Shown: in pieces, positions 24,884 through 34,089 of the stretch
How the letters are laid out: each line of letters opens with the position of its first letter
Position numbering within the stretch: the first letter of the stretch is position 1
Source: Eubacteriaceae bacterium
GTDB lineage: Bacteria > Bacillota > Clostridia > Eubacteriales > Anaerofustaceae
NCBI GenBank assembly: GCA_009782515.1
Contig: WRIY01000024.1
Span: forward strand, 1 to 39,059
Direction of reading: 5' to 3'
DNA: 39,059 nucleotides
Made by a program: the position numbers and the translations under genes
The notes under the pieces: model-generated
What the model saw: only the letters and a program-made list of their open reading frames with translations
Databases searched by the model: none
What the model was told of the DNA's origin: nothing

Positions 24884-25658
24884 ATATTATCTCCTAATTT
24901 ATTGCCTGGCTGCATCTTATTATATCGAATTATGCTGTTTTGCTGCAGAAAAGTTCCTTGTTTATGCAACTGGTGAGAAAAAGCTTGATCGGCATTTGCA
25001 TTCTGGCCTTACACATGAGCTTTATTTTTGAGCTTTGACAGCTGCGCAATTGGCTGCATTATCTGATGAGGTAACAGGCTTATCCAACGTAGAAATTGAT
25101 CGAAAATGCATACATTGCCCGCGAATAATGTGGTGTGTGCGCATAAAATATGCACGAATATCCATTGCGTATGTGGCAGGCATGCTGCGTGCTTTCTGCT
25201 TCAGAAGGAAAGGCAAGCTTTTATCGTTTGCATGCATTTTGGCAGGTTGCATTACTGTAGTGAAAAATAATGGGCTGGAAAGAAACCATGCAGGCAATAT
25301 CTTTACATAAACATTGTGCCTTAATGCAGTATTTTGATATTCGATCTTAAGCCCAGTGGCCATTATATATAACATTTAACATTTGCTGCCAATTCTCGTG
25401 CCAACAAGTGCATGGGAATGGCTTGATTATAAATATTCTAGCTTGAATGACAGTAAAAATGAATGGGAGAAGGCATAAACCGGCAGCACTTCTGCTGAGT
25501 ATTATTGATCCTTATTTTTGAATATTGATGGCAAGCTCATTTCCTGCTATACTCTTTTAAGTAAAGCGTGCATCTGCTAACTGGAAATAATAGTCATTAG
25601 CATACTCGCAGCGGCTAGCTTAATGCTTGCTGCTTAAGCAAAGAGAGGAGCCATACAA
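24884..25658. other. Long intergenic stretch without a supported gene
   Basis: Nearly 0.8 kb. Overlapping frames exist on both strands (around 25022-25375) but neither has a ribosome binding site or recognisable motifs. The last ~100 bases include the ferredoxin gene's leader with an imperfect inverted repeat (TTAATGCTTGCTGCTTAAGC). Confidence 0.4.
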
Positions 25659-26054
25659 ATGAAAAGGCTAAATGTAGTCGATAATGACGCATGCGCAGCA
25701 TGCCTAAGCTGCACTGTGGCATGTTCAGAAGCTTACCATAAGCAAAACAATTTAAAACTGTCTACTGTACAAATTGTCGAGGAAGATGGCAATGTTAAAG
25801 TGCTTACTTGCGATCAATGCGGCAAATGCGCTGAAGTGTGTGAGCCAGGCGCAATAAGGCAGAACAAGCAAGGTGTTTATTTAATCAGCAGAAGAGACTG
25901 CACAAAATGCATGAAGTGCATTGATGCCTGCGAATGGGGCCTTATAGTTGCCGCATCTGAAGACTCTGTGCCATCAAAGTGCATCGCATGCGATATTTGC
26001 GCAAAAGCGTGCCCAATGGATATTCTAAAAGTTGAGGAAACTGTAACTGTTTAA
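25659..26054 (+). CDS. Four-cluster [4Fe-4S] ferredoxin-like electron carrier
   Basis: 131 residues with four C-x2-C-x2-C-x3-C/P motifs: CAACLSCTVAC (~12-22), CDQCGKCAEVC (~51-61), CTKCMKCIDAC (~82-92) and CIACDICAKAC (~107-117), enough for four cubane clusters. The pattern is that of the HycB/HydN/CooF-type subunits that shuttle electrons to hydrogenases, formate dehydrogenases or aldehyde oxidoreductases. No such partner enzyme is encoded nearby. AGAGGAG gives a strong ribosome binding site. It supports an anaerobic lifestyle. Confidence 0.9.
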   Translation: MKRLNVVDNDACAACLSCTVACSEAYHKQNNLKLSTVQIVEEDGNVKVLTCDQCGKCAEVCEPGAIRQNKQGVYLISRRDCTKCMKCIDACEWGLIVAASEDSVPSKCIACDICAKACPMDILKVEETVTV

Positions 26055-26143
26055 AGGCCTAATACTTAGCTTGATCAAGCCTCTTTTGCTTTGCAGCACT
26101 TAAGGGGCTTTATTCATATCCAGGCAGAAAAGCGAGGATAGGC

Positions 26144-26764
26144 ATGCCATTTCAGGAAAGCGATCTTTCAGATGTGCAGGATTTGTCTTTTGCATCAGCA
26201 TCTGAAATATATGCAAGGTGCCGAATGCAGTTTGGCACACAGCTAATGGGCTTTATCGCAGACAATGAGGGCCGCTACTTAAATCTGGCATTTATTCTCT
26301 CTGATCAGAACCCATATACTGTGAATATAGCAGACTATAGCGATTCTGCGGGAGCTGTTTTTTCAGAGAGTATTTCAGGCTCGATATTTTGGCAAATACA
26401 ATCAGCCTTTGAGGTGCTGAGAATATCGAGCAAAACCGGGCGTTATCCCTTAAGTGCGCTTAATGAAGCATTTATTAATGCAATTGCGCACAGATCCTAT
26501 GATTTTGACAACGCTATCGACATAAGCGTCTATAGCGACAGAATCGAAATAGCATCGCCCTACAGGCAAGTTGCCCAAAAAGATTTTAACAGCGAAAGCT
26601 TGAGAAACCCGGCTCTTGCAGCAGTATTATGCAGCCTTGGATATATGAGGCTAAATAACACGGGCCTAAAGCTTATTTATGAACAATATGCCAACTATAG
26701 CCATAAGCCTGTAATCAAAACTACAGAATCAAGCTTCATAGTGTTATTGCCTTCATTGTACTAA
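26144..26764 (+). CDS. Shortened AlbA/RecG-like protein with C-terminal HATPase_c_4 domain
   Basis: 206 residues. The sequence follows the second half of the AlbA_2-HATPase proteins ('ATP-binding protein', often called divergent AAA-4): LNLAFILSDQNPYTVNIADY, GSIFWQIQSAFEVL, then YPLSALNEAFINAIAHRSYDF with the N-box Asn, and SVYSDRIEIASPYR, ESLRNPALAAVLCSLGYM. Relatives are ~400-480 residues and begin with an AlbA_2 (Schlafen-type) domain, which is absent here. The usual SPG before the ATP lid is SPY, so nucleotide binding may be altered. An AGCGAGGA-type site precedes the ATG, so it may be a genuine short gene rather than debris. Confidence 0.7.
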   Translation: MPFQESDLSDVQDLSFASASEIYARCRMQFGTQLMGFIADNEGRYLNLAFILSDQNPYTVNIADYSDSAGAVFSESISGSIFWQIQSAFEVLRISSKTGRYPLSALNEAFINAIAHRSYDFDNAIDISVYSDRIEIASPYRQVAQKDFNSESLRNPALAAVLCSLGYMRLNNTGLKLIYEQYANYSHKPVIKTTESSFIVLLPSLY

Positions 26765-26887
26765 TTTTATTTGTATTTATTCGACAGGCCATACTCCAGT
26801 TATTGAAAGCATGGCGAAATTTCTTGATTCCTGAGCCAAACATATAGTATAATGCAGCAACTATAAGAAATAGCGAGGAGCAAAATT

Positions 26888-27775
26888 ATGTCTCTAGACG
26901 GTAGATATCAATTAGCTAGCCCTGAATACTATGCCCCTCTTCCTGATCTGGGTATGGCGCTTGAGCGCATTGGGCTTGATCCAAATGGCGATTACTCTCC
27001 GAGCAAAGAGAATCTGCAGAAAATAATGCTTGCTCACATCATGTCCGTTCCATACGAAACTCTTGATCTTTGCGATTTCAAGCGTTTTGTTGATTTTGAT
27101 CCCCCGCATTTATTTGAAAAATTCGTATTGCAGCGCAGAGGCGGCTTCTGCTATGAAATTAATGGCTTTTTCATGGCAATTATCGAAGGCCTGGGCTATG
27201 ACTGCTTCCCTCTTTCAGGCAGGCTGCTCTTTGGAAAGCCATTTTATGGCCCGATGAGCCATAGAACCACAGTTGTTAATATTGATGGAAAAAGGTATCT
27301 TTGCGATGTCGGCTATGGAGCAGGGTGCGCAGAAGGCCCAGTGGATATTGATGAGCCTGGAATCCAGGAAATACTGGGATACAGATTTTCAATTCGCCAC
27401 CATCCGAATGCCCAATTTGGCGATATTACCCTGGTTAAGCATCTGGACGACGGCACTGAGCAGGATTTCTATACAGTATACCTGCATCCGCATACACTCC
27501 TTGAGTTTATCCTTCCAAACCAGCAAACCCAAATTTCCATGGCGGAGAGGCGCGTTTGCAGGCTTCGGACTGAAACAGGCAGCATAGCTATTGATGGAAC
27601 TATTTACCGCCAAAAAGTCAACGGCGTTGTAACTGAGACGGAAATTACCAGCTACCCGCAAATGTATGATATTTTGACAAATGATTTTAAAATGATTGTG
27701 CCCCGCATGTCTTTCAGCAGAACCTGGCCAAGGCAATTTGCAATGCAAGGGCTCAAGACAGAAGCGACTACATAA
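26888..27775 (+). CDS. nat: Arylamine N-acetyltransferase, copy 1
   Basis: 295 residues. Family features are the Cys88 nucleophile in RGGFCYEINGFF, His125 in MSHRTTVV and Asp140 in YLCDVGYG; the Cys-His-Asp spacing (37 and 15) fits the known triad of NAT enzymes. It transfers acetyl from acetyl-CoA to arylamines or hydrazines by a ping-pong mechanism; the natural substrate is unknown. The N-terminal helix bundle begins with LGMALERIGLDPNGDY. GAGGAG is well placed before the ATG. It is followed by a close tandem paralogue 41 bases downstream, so the two are probably co-transcribed. Confidence 0.93.
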   Translation: MSLDGRYQLASPEYYAPLPDLGMALERIGLDPNGDYSPSKENLQKIMLAHIMSVPYETLDLCDFKRFVDFDPPHLFEKFVLQRRGGFCYEINGFFMAIIEGLGYDCFPLSGRLLFGKPFYGPMSHRTTVVNIDGKRYLCDVGYGAGCAEGPVDIDEPGIQEILGYRFSIRHHPNAQFGDITLVKHLDDGTEQDFYTVYLHPHTLLEFILPNQQTQISMAERRVCRLRTETGSIAIDGTIYRQKVNGVVTETEITSYPQMYDILTNDFKMIVPRMSFSRTWPRQFAMQGLKTEATT

Positions 27776-27816
27776 ACAGATAACAGTATTTCGATATTTT
27801 GATGTGAGGAAATGAT

Positions 27817-28692
27817 ATGTCACTTGATGATGGCAGATATACAATATCCAGCCCTGAGTACTTCGCCCCGCTGCCGGATCTGGGGATGGCGCTTGAGCGA
27901 ATAGGGCTTGATCCGAATGGAGACTATACTCCCAGCAAGGAAAACTTGCAGAAGATCATGCTCGCGCATATAATGACCGTGCCGTATGAGACTCTTGACA
28001 GCTGCGAATATAAGAGGTACGTGGACTTTGCCCCGGAGCATTTGTTTGAGAAATTTGTGCTCAACAGGCGTGGCGGGTATTGCTACGAAATAAACGGGTT
28101 CTTCTATTCAATAATTGAAGGGTTAGGCTATGACTGCTACCCATTGTCTGGAAGATTGCTCTTTGGCAACCCTGTGTTCAGCCCTATGGGCCATAGGACT
28201 ACTGTAGTTAGAATCGATGGCAAGAGGTACCTGTGCGATGTTGGCTATGGAGCCGGATGCGCTGAAGGCCCTGTTGATATTGACGACCCTGGAATACAAG
28301 ACATTTTGGGCTATAGGTTTTCCATACGCCACCATGACAATGCCCCATTTGGAGATATAACGCTGGTTAAGCACCTTGATGACGGAACAGAGCAAGATTT
28401 CTATACAGTGTACCTGCATCCGCATACGCTGCTTGAGTTTATGGCATCAAATGAGCGCGCGCAGCTCAGCGACAGGCGAGTTGTCAGGCTTAGGACAGAG
28501 ACCGGAAGCATAGCTGTTGACGGCACAATATTCCGCAGGAAAGTTAATGGCGAGGTATTTGAAGAAGAAATAACAAGCTACCCGCAGCTTTACAGCATTC
28601 TAACGAAAGAATTCAACATGATTGTGCCTAGAATTTCTTTCAGCAAGACATGGCCCAGAGAATATGCTATGGAAGGCCTAAAAGATTCATAG
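27817..28692 (+). CDS. nat: Arylamine N-acetyltransferase, copy 2
   Basis: 291 residues, highly similar to the gene just upstream over its full length, with Cys89 (RGGYCYEINGFF), His126 (MGHRTTVV) and Asp141 (YLCDVGYG) intact. The clearest differences are around residues 60-70, 105-120 and the C-terminal third. DNA identity is lower than protein identity, showing an old duplication under selection. GTGAGG serves as ribosome binding site. A terminator follows at 28811. Confidence 0.93.
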   Translation: MSLDDGRYTISSPEYFAPLPDLGMALERIGLDPNGDYTPSKENLQKIMLAHIMTVPYETLDSCEYKRYVDFAPEHLFEKFVLNRRGGYCYEINGFFYSIIEGLGYDCYPLSGRLLFGNPVFSPMGHRTTVVRIDGKRYLCDVGYGAGCAEGPVDIDDPGIQDILGYRFSIRHHDNAPFGDITLVKHLDDGTEQDFYTVYLHPHTLLEFMASNERAQLSDRRVVRLRTETGSIAVDGTIFRRKVNGEVFEEEITSYPQLYSILTKEFNMIVPRISFSKTWPREYAMEGLKDS

Positions 28693-28810
28693 GCTGGAGA
28701 CATTGCGTTTACTGCTGCACTGATAGCATTTCCCAGAGCTGAAATTCCCGCTTGTGAAATGTGCCCTTTATTTTTCAGTGAAAAAGTTGTTTGATTGTAA
28801 TAGCTTCATC

Positions 28811-28856
28811 AAAGCTTGGCTTAAGATGCATTAGGAGCCAAGCTTTGCTTTTTTTT
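28811..28856 (+). terminator. Intrinsic terminator after the nat pair
   Basis: AAAGCTTGGCT and AGCCAAGCTTT form an 11-bp perfect stem with a 14-base loop, followed within two bases by a run of T. Confidence 0.9.
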
Positions 28857-29162
28857 GCGAGCCACAAACTGTATTTTGCTATTCTCCTAACTTAAGCCTT
28901 TTCGCATACCGAAAGAATATTTCTTATTAGATTGTTTGGCAATTGCGCATGCGCTGCAAATCATCCCGTATTGCTGCCTGATAGCATCTGCATTAATGGT
29001 GAGAGAGTGCTATTCTCTATGGCATAATGCATGCGAGGCTGCTGCATTTTGGACGCTGCGGCTGTTGTAGCCAGTTTTTTCCGTTTTACGTCCCTGGCAT
29101 TTAGTTAGATGCATTATTTGGCCTATACTGGCAATAAGCATGCATTATGAAAGGCATAAGGA
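28857..29162. other. Intergenic, no supported feature
   Basis: About 300 bases between the terminator and the lipoprotein gene; no reading frame with a start site was found. Confidence 0.4.
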
Positions 29163-29645
29163 ATGAGGAAAAAGCAGTTTTTATTAATCGCTTTGGCTAT
29201 AGCGGCTATGCTTTGCTGTGTTGGGTGCCAAGCGGGAGAGAGCACAGCAAACAGCGGTGAAGAGCCGGATATTGCACAAGAGCCTATCACGAGCAGCCTG
29301 ATCGGGAAATGGTTCATGCAAAGCGATGGGCAGGAGCGCGTGGCTTATCTTTCTTTCGAAGAAAATGGATTTAACAGCCTCACTTTTGAAATGAACTGTG
29401 ACAATGGCGAAAACTCAGCTCATATCAGCGCAACTGCTAGTGTGGCTTCTGCCAACGAGGCGCAAGCTGTCGTTATGGTATGGCACCTTGAAACGCCTGT
29501 ACCTATAAGATTTGTGCTGGATGGGCAAACTCTTTTTGTCAATGTAGAAATGCCGGAAAGCGCAGAAAGCGAATGGGAGCTGTTTGGCTTTGGAGAATAT
29601 ATCACCTTGAGCGGTGAGTATAAAAAGGCTGATGAACCAAGCTAG
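29163..29645 (+). CDS. Putative lipoprotein
   Basis: 160 residues. MRKK plus a hydrophobic core leads to a lipobox-like end (CCVGC, Cys22), then a low-complexity acidic linker (~23-42) and a beta-rich domain beginning SLIGKWFMQSDGQERVAYLSF. The 'GKW....' opening and alternating strands are typical of small lipocalin-like or DUF-type extracytoplasmic domains that start with 'G.W'. The substrate or role is unknown. An AAGG motif sits upstream. It is a single gene closed by a downstream hairpin. Confidence 0.75.
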   Translation: MRKKQFLLIALAIAAMLCCVGCQAGESTANSGEEPDIAQEPITSSLIGKWFMQSDGQERVAYLSFEENGFNSLTFEMNCDNGENSAHISATASVASANEAQAVVMVWHLETPVPIRFVLDGQTLFVNVEMPESAESEWELFGFGEYITLSGEYKKADEPS

Positions 29646-29789
29646 AAATTAATTATGAGGGTGCTGCTATTTCGATCCTGCTATCGGCTCGTGCGCTTTT
29701 TTTCTCAAAAAGAGGCGGCTTTGGCAGAGCCGCTGCGCTGCTGAGCAAGCTGGCACGAGGCGCTTTCCGTATAGCCTCCGAATGCAGTT

Positions 29790-29841
29790 AAGCCACTACT
29801 GCTAAATGAATGGTGTATAGCGCATAGTGGCTTATTTTTTA
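29790..29841 (+). terminator. Intrinsic terminator
   Basis: AAGCCACTA (29790-29798) pairs with TAGTGGCTT (29825-29833), followed by ATTTTTTAT. It lies 3' of the lipoprotein gene and between convergent genes. Confidence 0.7.
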
Positions 29842-29897
29842 TAGTTTATTGTTTGCATTCCCTTTTTTAAATATATTGCTTTGAATTGCCATCTTTG

Positions 29898-32240
29898 CTA
29901 GCTAATGCATGAGCAGTAGCAATGCACGAAGCATGGCATTCCATTGGGGTATTCAATGCTTGTTTGCAGAGATCCGCGCCTATTGTCTGTGACCCTGACT
30001 GTTACCGGATGCAGCCTCTCATCAATGCTCCATTCACAGGATGACTGGTTAAGCGCTTTGATGAAAAAGCTATATGACCCTGTCTCGCGCAATGACAGCG
30101 TCGAGAAAATTGTTTCTCCGGATGCATTATTTGAAGCACGGGCAATTTCCCTGCCATTTGAATCGAATAATCCAAATAGGAACATTCCTTCTACCAGAAG
30201 TGCGCCTTCAATTTCTACCAGAGCGCTCAGTTGGGTTGAAGCAGCTCTTGCCGAGTAACGAGTACTGAATATTATCTCGCCTTCAGAGATGGTATAGCTA
30301 ATGATAAGATTGCTGCTTTCGTTTTCAACTGCTGTTATTCTAAGAGAGTACACTTTGCTGTCATATGCCCAGCCGTTGTAGCGCTGCGCTATTTCCTTCA
30401 CAGTAAACGTATATTCTCCTTCCGCGCTTATAGTAATAGAGCTGAAGTTAATAGTGCCATATTTAGTGTTTCTTGCAGTCGAGACAAGCCTGTTGTTTTG
30501 ATCATAAATGCCGAATTTTATTTTCCTTGCCGGCAGGTATGCACCAGTTGAAATTACACGGCCTGTGATCGCAACTTTGCCTGGATTGATGTTCTTAACG
30601 CCTATTGTGCAAGCAATATCATAGTTATTGATAAGATAGGCAAAATTCATCGTACGGCTTGTTGCTCTGATATTGCCTGTATACCAACTTATGATCTCAG
30701 TGCTGTCAACGGTGTATGCAGTAAATGCTTTGTTATTTTGTAAGATAAAGCCTTCTGCTATGCTAAGGCTAAACAGTTCATCAATATCTATCCAAATGCC
30801 ACCACCATCTCTTGTGGCGCTGTTTGCTGATATCTCACCGGCTGTAAAGACAGTTGAGCCGCTTGTGCTTATGTAAATGCCTCCACCGTCTGAAACTGTA
30901 GCCGTGTTCCCTTTTACACTAGCGTTGATGCCTGTCATTTCAAAAGAACCGTTGGACACATACACACCGCCTCCAACAGGGCTGGTGTTAGCACTGATTG
31001 AGCCGCCGCTCATTTCAAATGATCCGCTTGCAATGTACAAGCCACCGCCGGATCCATACATAGAATTTATGCTCTTTGAAGCGTTATTATCGATCGATCC
31101 ACCTGACATTGTGCAGGCAGCCATAGTGTAAACGCCTCCACCGGCGAGCGCTGCGTTGTTTGAGACGCTGCCGCCAATGATGTCTATTGTGCCATCTTCC
31201 AGGTAAATGCCTCCACCATTCAATATGGAAGTGTTGCTTGTTATGCTGCCTCTTTTGATGCTTAGAGCAGCATTTTCAATGTATACGCCTCCGCCTGCTT
31301 CAAATGCTGAGTTATTGGCTATTTCAATAGCTGTTGTTACAGCAGCAGCATCGCCTATCAAGAAATCGCCTGATTTCACGTATATGCCGCCGCCCTTATT
31401 AGCAGTGTTTAGGTTTATAGTGCCACCATCGAGCGTGAATTCACCATCTGCAACATATACCCCTCCTCCAAAGCTGGCGGCAGTTGCATAGATAGAGCTG
31501 ATCATGTTTGCTGAGATTGACCCGCCTGTCATATTGAAAGTGCCTTTAGTATATACACCAGCACCAATCAAGCAAGCATTTTTGCTGATCTCCCCAGCGC
31601 TCAAGGCAAAAGTTCCAGCTTCTGTCACATATACCCCTCCGCCAAAGCTATCCTCTGCCGCATCGGCTGAGCCCGTTATATTTGCTGAGATTGACCCGCC
31701 TGTCATGGTAAAAATGCCTGCGGCATATACCCCTGCACCTTTCAGGCTGGCATTTTCGCGGATTTCTCCGCCGCTCATGTTGCAAGCGCCATTGCCTTTG
31801 ACGTGAACTGCACCGCCAGAATCAGCGTTCCCACTATAGCACTTTGTTATCAAAGCGCCTTGTTCAATATTCAATACAGCGCCATTGTTTACTTGCACAC
31901 CGCCGCATTGATCTCCGCTTACAGATAAAGCGCTGCTAAAACTGCCTTCTAAAACAACTGTGCCGAGCGTAAGCTCGCCATCAACAGTAAAATGGCGATC
32001 TGTGCCAGCCATCTTGATTTTATAAGCTGTAATGCCGCTGGATATAAGCGTTATATGTATGCCTGCCGGAATATTTACAGAGCTGTCCAGCTCATCATCA
32101 AAATTGATAACTATAATAAATTCAGTATCGCCATCAGTGTCATTTTCTGCTGCTGTTACTGCATCCTGCAGCAGATTGAATGAAGCACTTTCTTTTGTTT
32201 CATCGCTATACAAAAGAACATAGCGTTCTTGTTCAGCCAT
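29898..32240 (-). CDS. Parallel beta-helix protein with two pilin-like C-terminal domains
   Basis: 780 residues. From ~90 to ~500 there are many ~20-30-residue repeats of the form GGGVYV..G.F.MSGGSISAN, the signature of right-handed beta-helix surface proteins. The C-terminus has two consecutive domains (~545-650 and ~655-755) with F-G-I/L-[YF]-D, the GTINFSSITIS/GETIFSTLSL strand and the 'G.Y.F.[VI]K' pattern of FctA/Spy0128-type pilin domains, which carry isopeptide bonds in pili. The N-terminus (MAEQERYVLLYSDE) has no signal peptide, and the C-terminus ends in a Cys-rich peptide with no LPxTG, so export or anchoring is unexplained. It is convergent with the 29163 gene. Confidence 0.8.
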   Translation of the reverse strand: MAEQERYVLLYSDETKESASFNLLQDAVTAAENDTDGDTEFIIVINFDDELDSSVNIPAGIHITLISSGITAYKIKMAGTDRHFTVDGELTLGTVVLEGSFSSALSVSGDQCGGVQVNNGAVLNIEQGALITKCYSGNADSGGAVHVKGNGACNMSGGEIRENASLKGAGVYAAGIFTMTGGSISANITGSADAAEDSFGGGVYVTEAGTFALSAGEISKNACLIGAGVYTKGTFNMTGGSISANMISSIYATAASFGGGVYVADGEFTLDGGTINLNTANKGGGIYVKSGDFLIGDAAAVTTAIEIANNSAFEAGGGVYIENAALSIKRGSITSNTSILNGGGIYLEDGTIDIIGGSVSNNAALAGGGVYTMAACTMSGGSIDNNASKSINSMYGSGGGLYIASGSFEMSGGSISANTSPVGGGVYVSNGSFEMTGINASVKGNTATVSDGGGIYISTSGSTVFTAGEISANSATRDGGGIWIDIDELFSLSIAEGFILQNNKAFTAYTVDSTEIISWYTGNIRATSRTMNFAYLINNYDIACTIGVKNINPGKVAITGRVISTGAYLPARKIKFGIYDQNNRLVSTARNTKYGTINFSSITISAEGEYTFTVKEIAQRYNGWAYDSKVYSLRITAVENESSNLIISYTISEGEIIFSTRYSARAASTQLSALVEIEGALLVEGMFLFGLFDSNGREIARASNNASGETIFSTLSLRETGSYSFFIKALNQSSCEWSIDERLHPVTVRVTDNRRGSLQTSIEYPNGMPCFVHCYCSCIS

Positions 32241-32429
32241 ATTATGTTTCCTCCACTTTATGTTATGCCAAGCTGAATGAAATGACAGTATATGAGATTG
32301 CTATTCAGACATTTGGTTGCACAAAGCTAGAAATTGCCCTATATACAGTCTTATCATTGTTGAAGGCATAACAATGCTTTCGATTAAGCAAGGCTAGTGG
32401 AGTATATGTGCATTTGCTGAGGCTAACTG

Positions 32430-32476
32430 AAATAAGAAAAGCGCTGCTGTTATGATTTGCTTAAAACTCGCAGCGC
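32430..32476 (-). terminator. Terminator of the DUF4153-type gene
   Basis: On the minus strand GCGCTGC and GCAGCGC form a 7-bp G+C-rich stem with a long loop, followed by TTTTCTTATTT, 72 bases after the stop at 32548. Confidence 0.6.
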
Positions 32477-32547
32477 ATGGCGTGATTGGGCTAATATAAG
32501 CTCTTTTGGCTTCATTTTAGCGGAAGCCACGCACTTTCTCTTTTTTA

Positions 32548-34011
32548 TTAATGAGCTTTTCTGCGTGAGCTATAATACTCAAGCGATCTATGCTGAAATT
32601 CCACAGTAGTGCTGCGAATCCAATTCCTATATTGCAAAGCGTTCTCATATGTGTTCGTATCGCCTCGAGTATTTTGTGACAGAACTTTTTTTACGCCATC
32701 GATGCCGGCTGAACCTGAGTTGTAAAGAATGTCCATATCATAAGTTGCTATTGTGCCTGAAAGAAAGCGCTTAGTATTGTAGTTGACAATTCCTTTATCG
32801 ATATTAAATACAGACAGGCAGATAATGATAATGGATGCTGCGATTGCACAAAACCGCATGGACCTGAAAGGCCTTATCTGGTTTGCTATAACAGCTATAA
32901 AGCAGATTGCCAGAAAGAGCATAAATATGCTTGATGCTACTCTAAGCTGTGTAAGCCCCAACTCTGAAATATAAAGCATCATTTTTGCTGCTGATGCAGT
33001 GGCAAAGAGAAGCGAGTAGCATGAAATTGTAATGATCAATGCCTTTCTGATGCTGCTTTCAGATGAAAAACGCGTAACAGCGCCAATAGCGCATAAGTTT
33101 ATGGCGCTTGCGATAATCAGCTCAAAAAAGCCTCTGCGAGCAAAAGTTGAATATGACATTGCGTTATTTGGCAAATGCCCTAAAACAGCAGAAACCACAT
33201 ATTGAATCTGGCTTGCCCAGAAGATGCCATACCAAACACAAAGCCCGCCAAGAGCTATGTTTACTGTTATTGGGCTGAGCGGGCGGCTTTGCTCTTCCTC
33301 TTTAATGACAAGCTCCTGCTCTGCAAGAGAGGTGTGCATGCCATACCAATATGGGGCTATAAACACTGCAAGGCAGCAAGCGACTATTGTTTCGATAGCA
33401 AACAAGCTGCCAAACTTGCCTCTTAAGCCATCAAAAAGATAAGCAAAGCTTCCAAGATCAGCCTGAAAAAGCAGAGGAGTTACGATTGCTATCAAGAGAG
33501 CTGCAATAACAATGCCTAGGAAAGCCTGGCCAAAAAAACTCTTGCGCTCATCTGAGCTTTCTGCCGAAAAAGGCGCTGCAGCCTCTTTCCATATGGAAAA
33601 GTAGCTGTCAAAGGTATCTTTTAGCATTGCTCTGAGCATGTCGCTGATCTCGCTGTTGTGCTTGGTTGGCGTCTTCATAACAACAAGCAGCAAAAAGTAA
33701 GTTGATGAGAGCACCAGAAATAATGATCTAGCAAACACAGATATCATGCCGTCTTGAATGCTATAGCTTATAGCGCAGATAATGCAGCATGAAAGCCAGT
33801 ATAATGCCTCGCGGTTTATAATATGCCCTCTAGAGCGCATGAAAGCCGCGGCTAATGCTATATAAGCAATGCAAAAGGCTGTTACAATCCAGCCTGACCA
33901 ATAAAACAGCACATGCTTAGCGAAAATGTATGCTAATGCAATGAGCAGGTATGCGTATATAGTGCTGTTGCCGGTGAAGAAATATTTTTTGTCTTTAATT
34001 TTATGCTTCAT
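32548..34011 (-). CDS. DUF4153/DUF4173-type polytopic membrane protein
   Basis: 487 residues from the ATG at 34011, chosen because GGAGGAATT immediately precedes it; the longer frame has no such site. About 12 membrane helices. Family hallmarks are the YSTFARRGFFELIIASAINL segment and KMMLYISELGLTQLRVASS helix, followed by the C-terminal soluble tail with NYNTKRF and the 'DILYNSG..G' segment. The function of this family is not known; members are frequently next to small transcription regulators. The perfect palindrome at 34058-34089 lies just upstream and may be its operator. Confidence 0.82.
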   Translation of the reverse strand: MKHKIKDKKYFFTGNSTIYAYLLIALAYIFAKHVLFYWSGWIVTAFCIAYIALAAAFMRSRGHIINREALYWLSCCIICAISYSIQDGMISVFARSLFLVLSSTYFLLLVVMKTPTKHNSEISDMLRAMLKDTFDSYFSIWKEAAAPFSAESSDERKSFFGQAFLGIVIAALLIAIVTPLLFQADLGSFAYLFDGLRGKFGSLFAIETIVACCLAVFIAPYWYGMHTSLAEQELVIKEEEQSRPLSPITVNIALGGLCVWYGIFWASQIQYVVSAVLGHLPNNAMSYSTFARRGFFELIIASAINLCAIGAVTRFSSESSIRKALIITISCYSLLFATASAAKMMLYISELGLTQLRVASSIFMLFLAICFIAVIANQIRPFRSMRFCAIAASIIIICLSVFNIDKGIVNYNTKRFLSGTIATYDMDILYNSGSAGIDGVKKVLSQNTRGDTNTYENALQYRNWIRSTTVEFQHRSLEYYSSRRKAH

Positions 34012-34057
34012 AATTCCTCCGAGATTCGCATCTGGATAGAGAATAGCATATCGCATA

Positions 34058-34089
34058 TCGTTTATCAATACGTTTATATTGATAAACGA
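34058..34089. promoter_or_regulatory. Perfect 13-bp palindrome, likely operator
   Basis: TCGTTTATCAATA (34058-34070) and TATTGATAAACGA (34077-34089) with a 6-base centre, 47 bases upstream of the membrane-protein start. The symmetry fits a dimeric repressor site. No regulator gene is adjacent in the window. Confidence 0.6.

Noticed and set aside
25022-25375. Overlapping open frames on both strands (91 and 117 codons)
   Set aside because: No ribosome binding site, no family-like motifs and no conserved neighbour; the two frames shadow each other.
30673-32223. Series of Pro-rich plus-strand frames
   Set aside because: They are the antisense of the Gly-rich beta-helix repeats; Pro runs are the complement of Gly codons.
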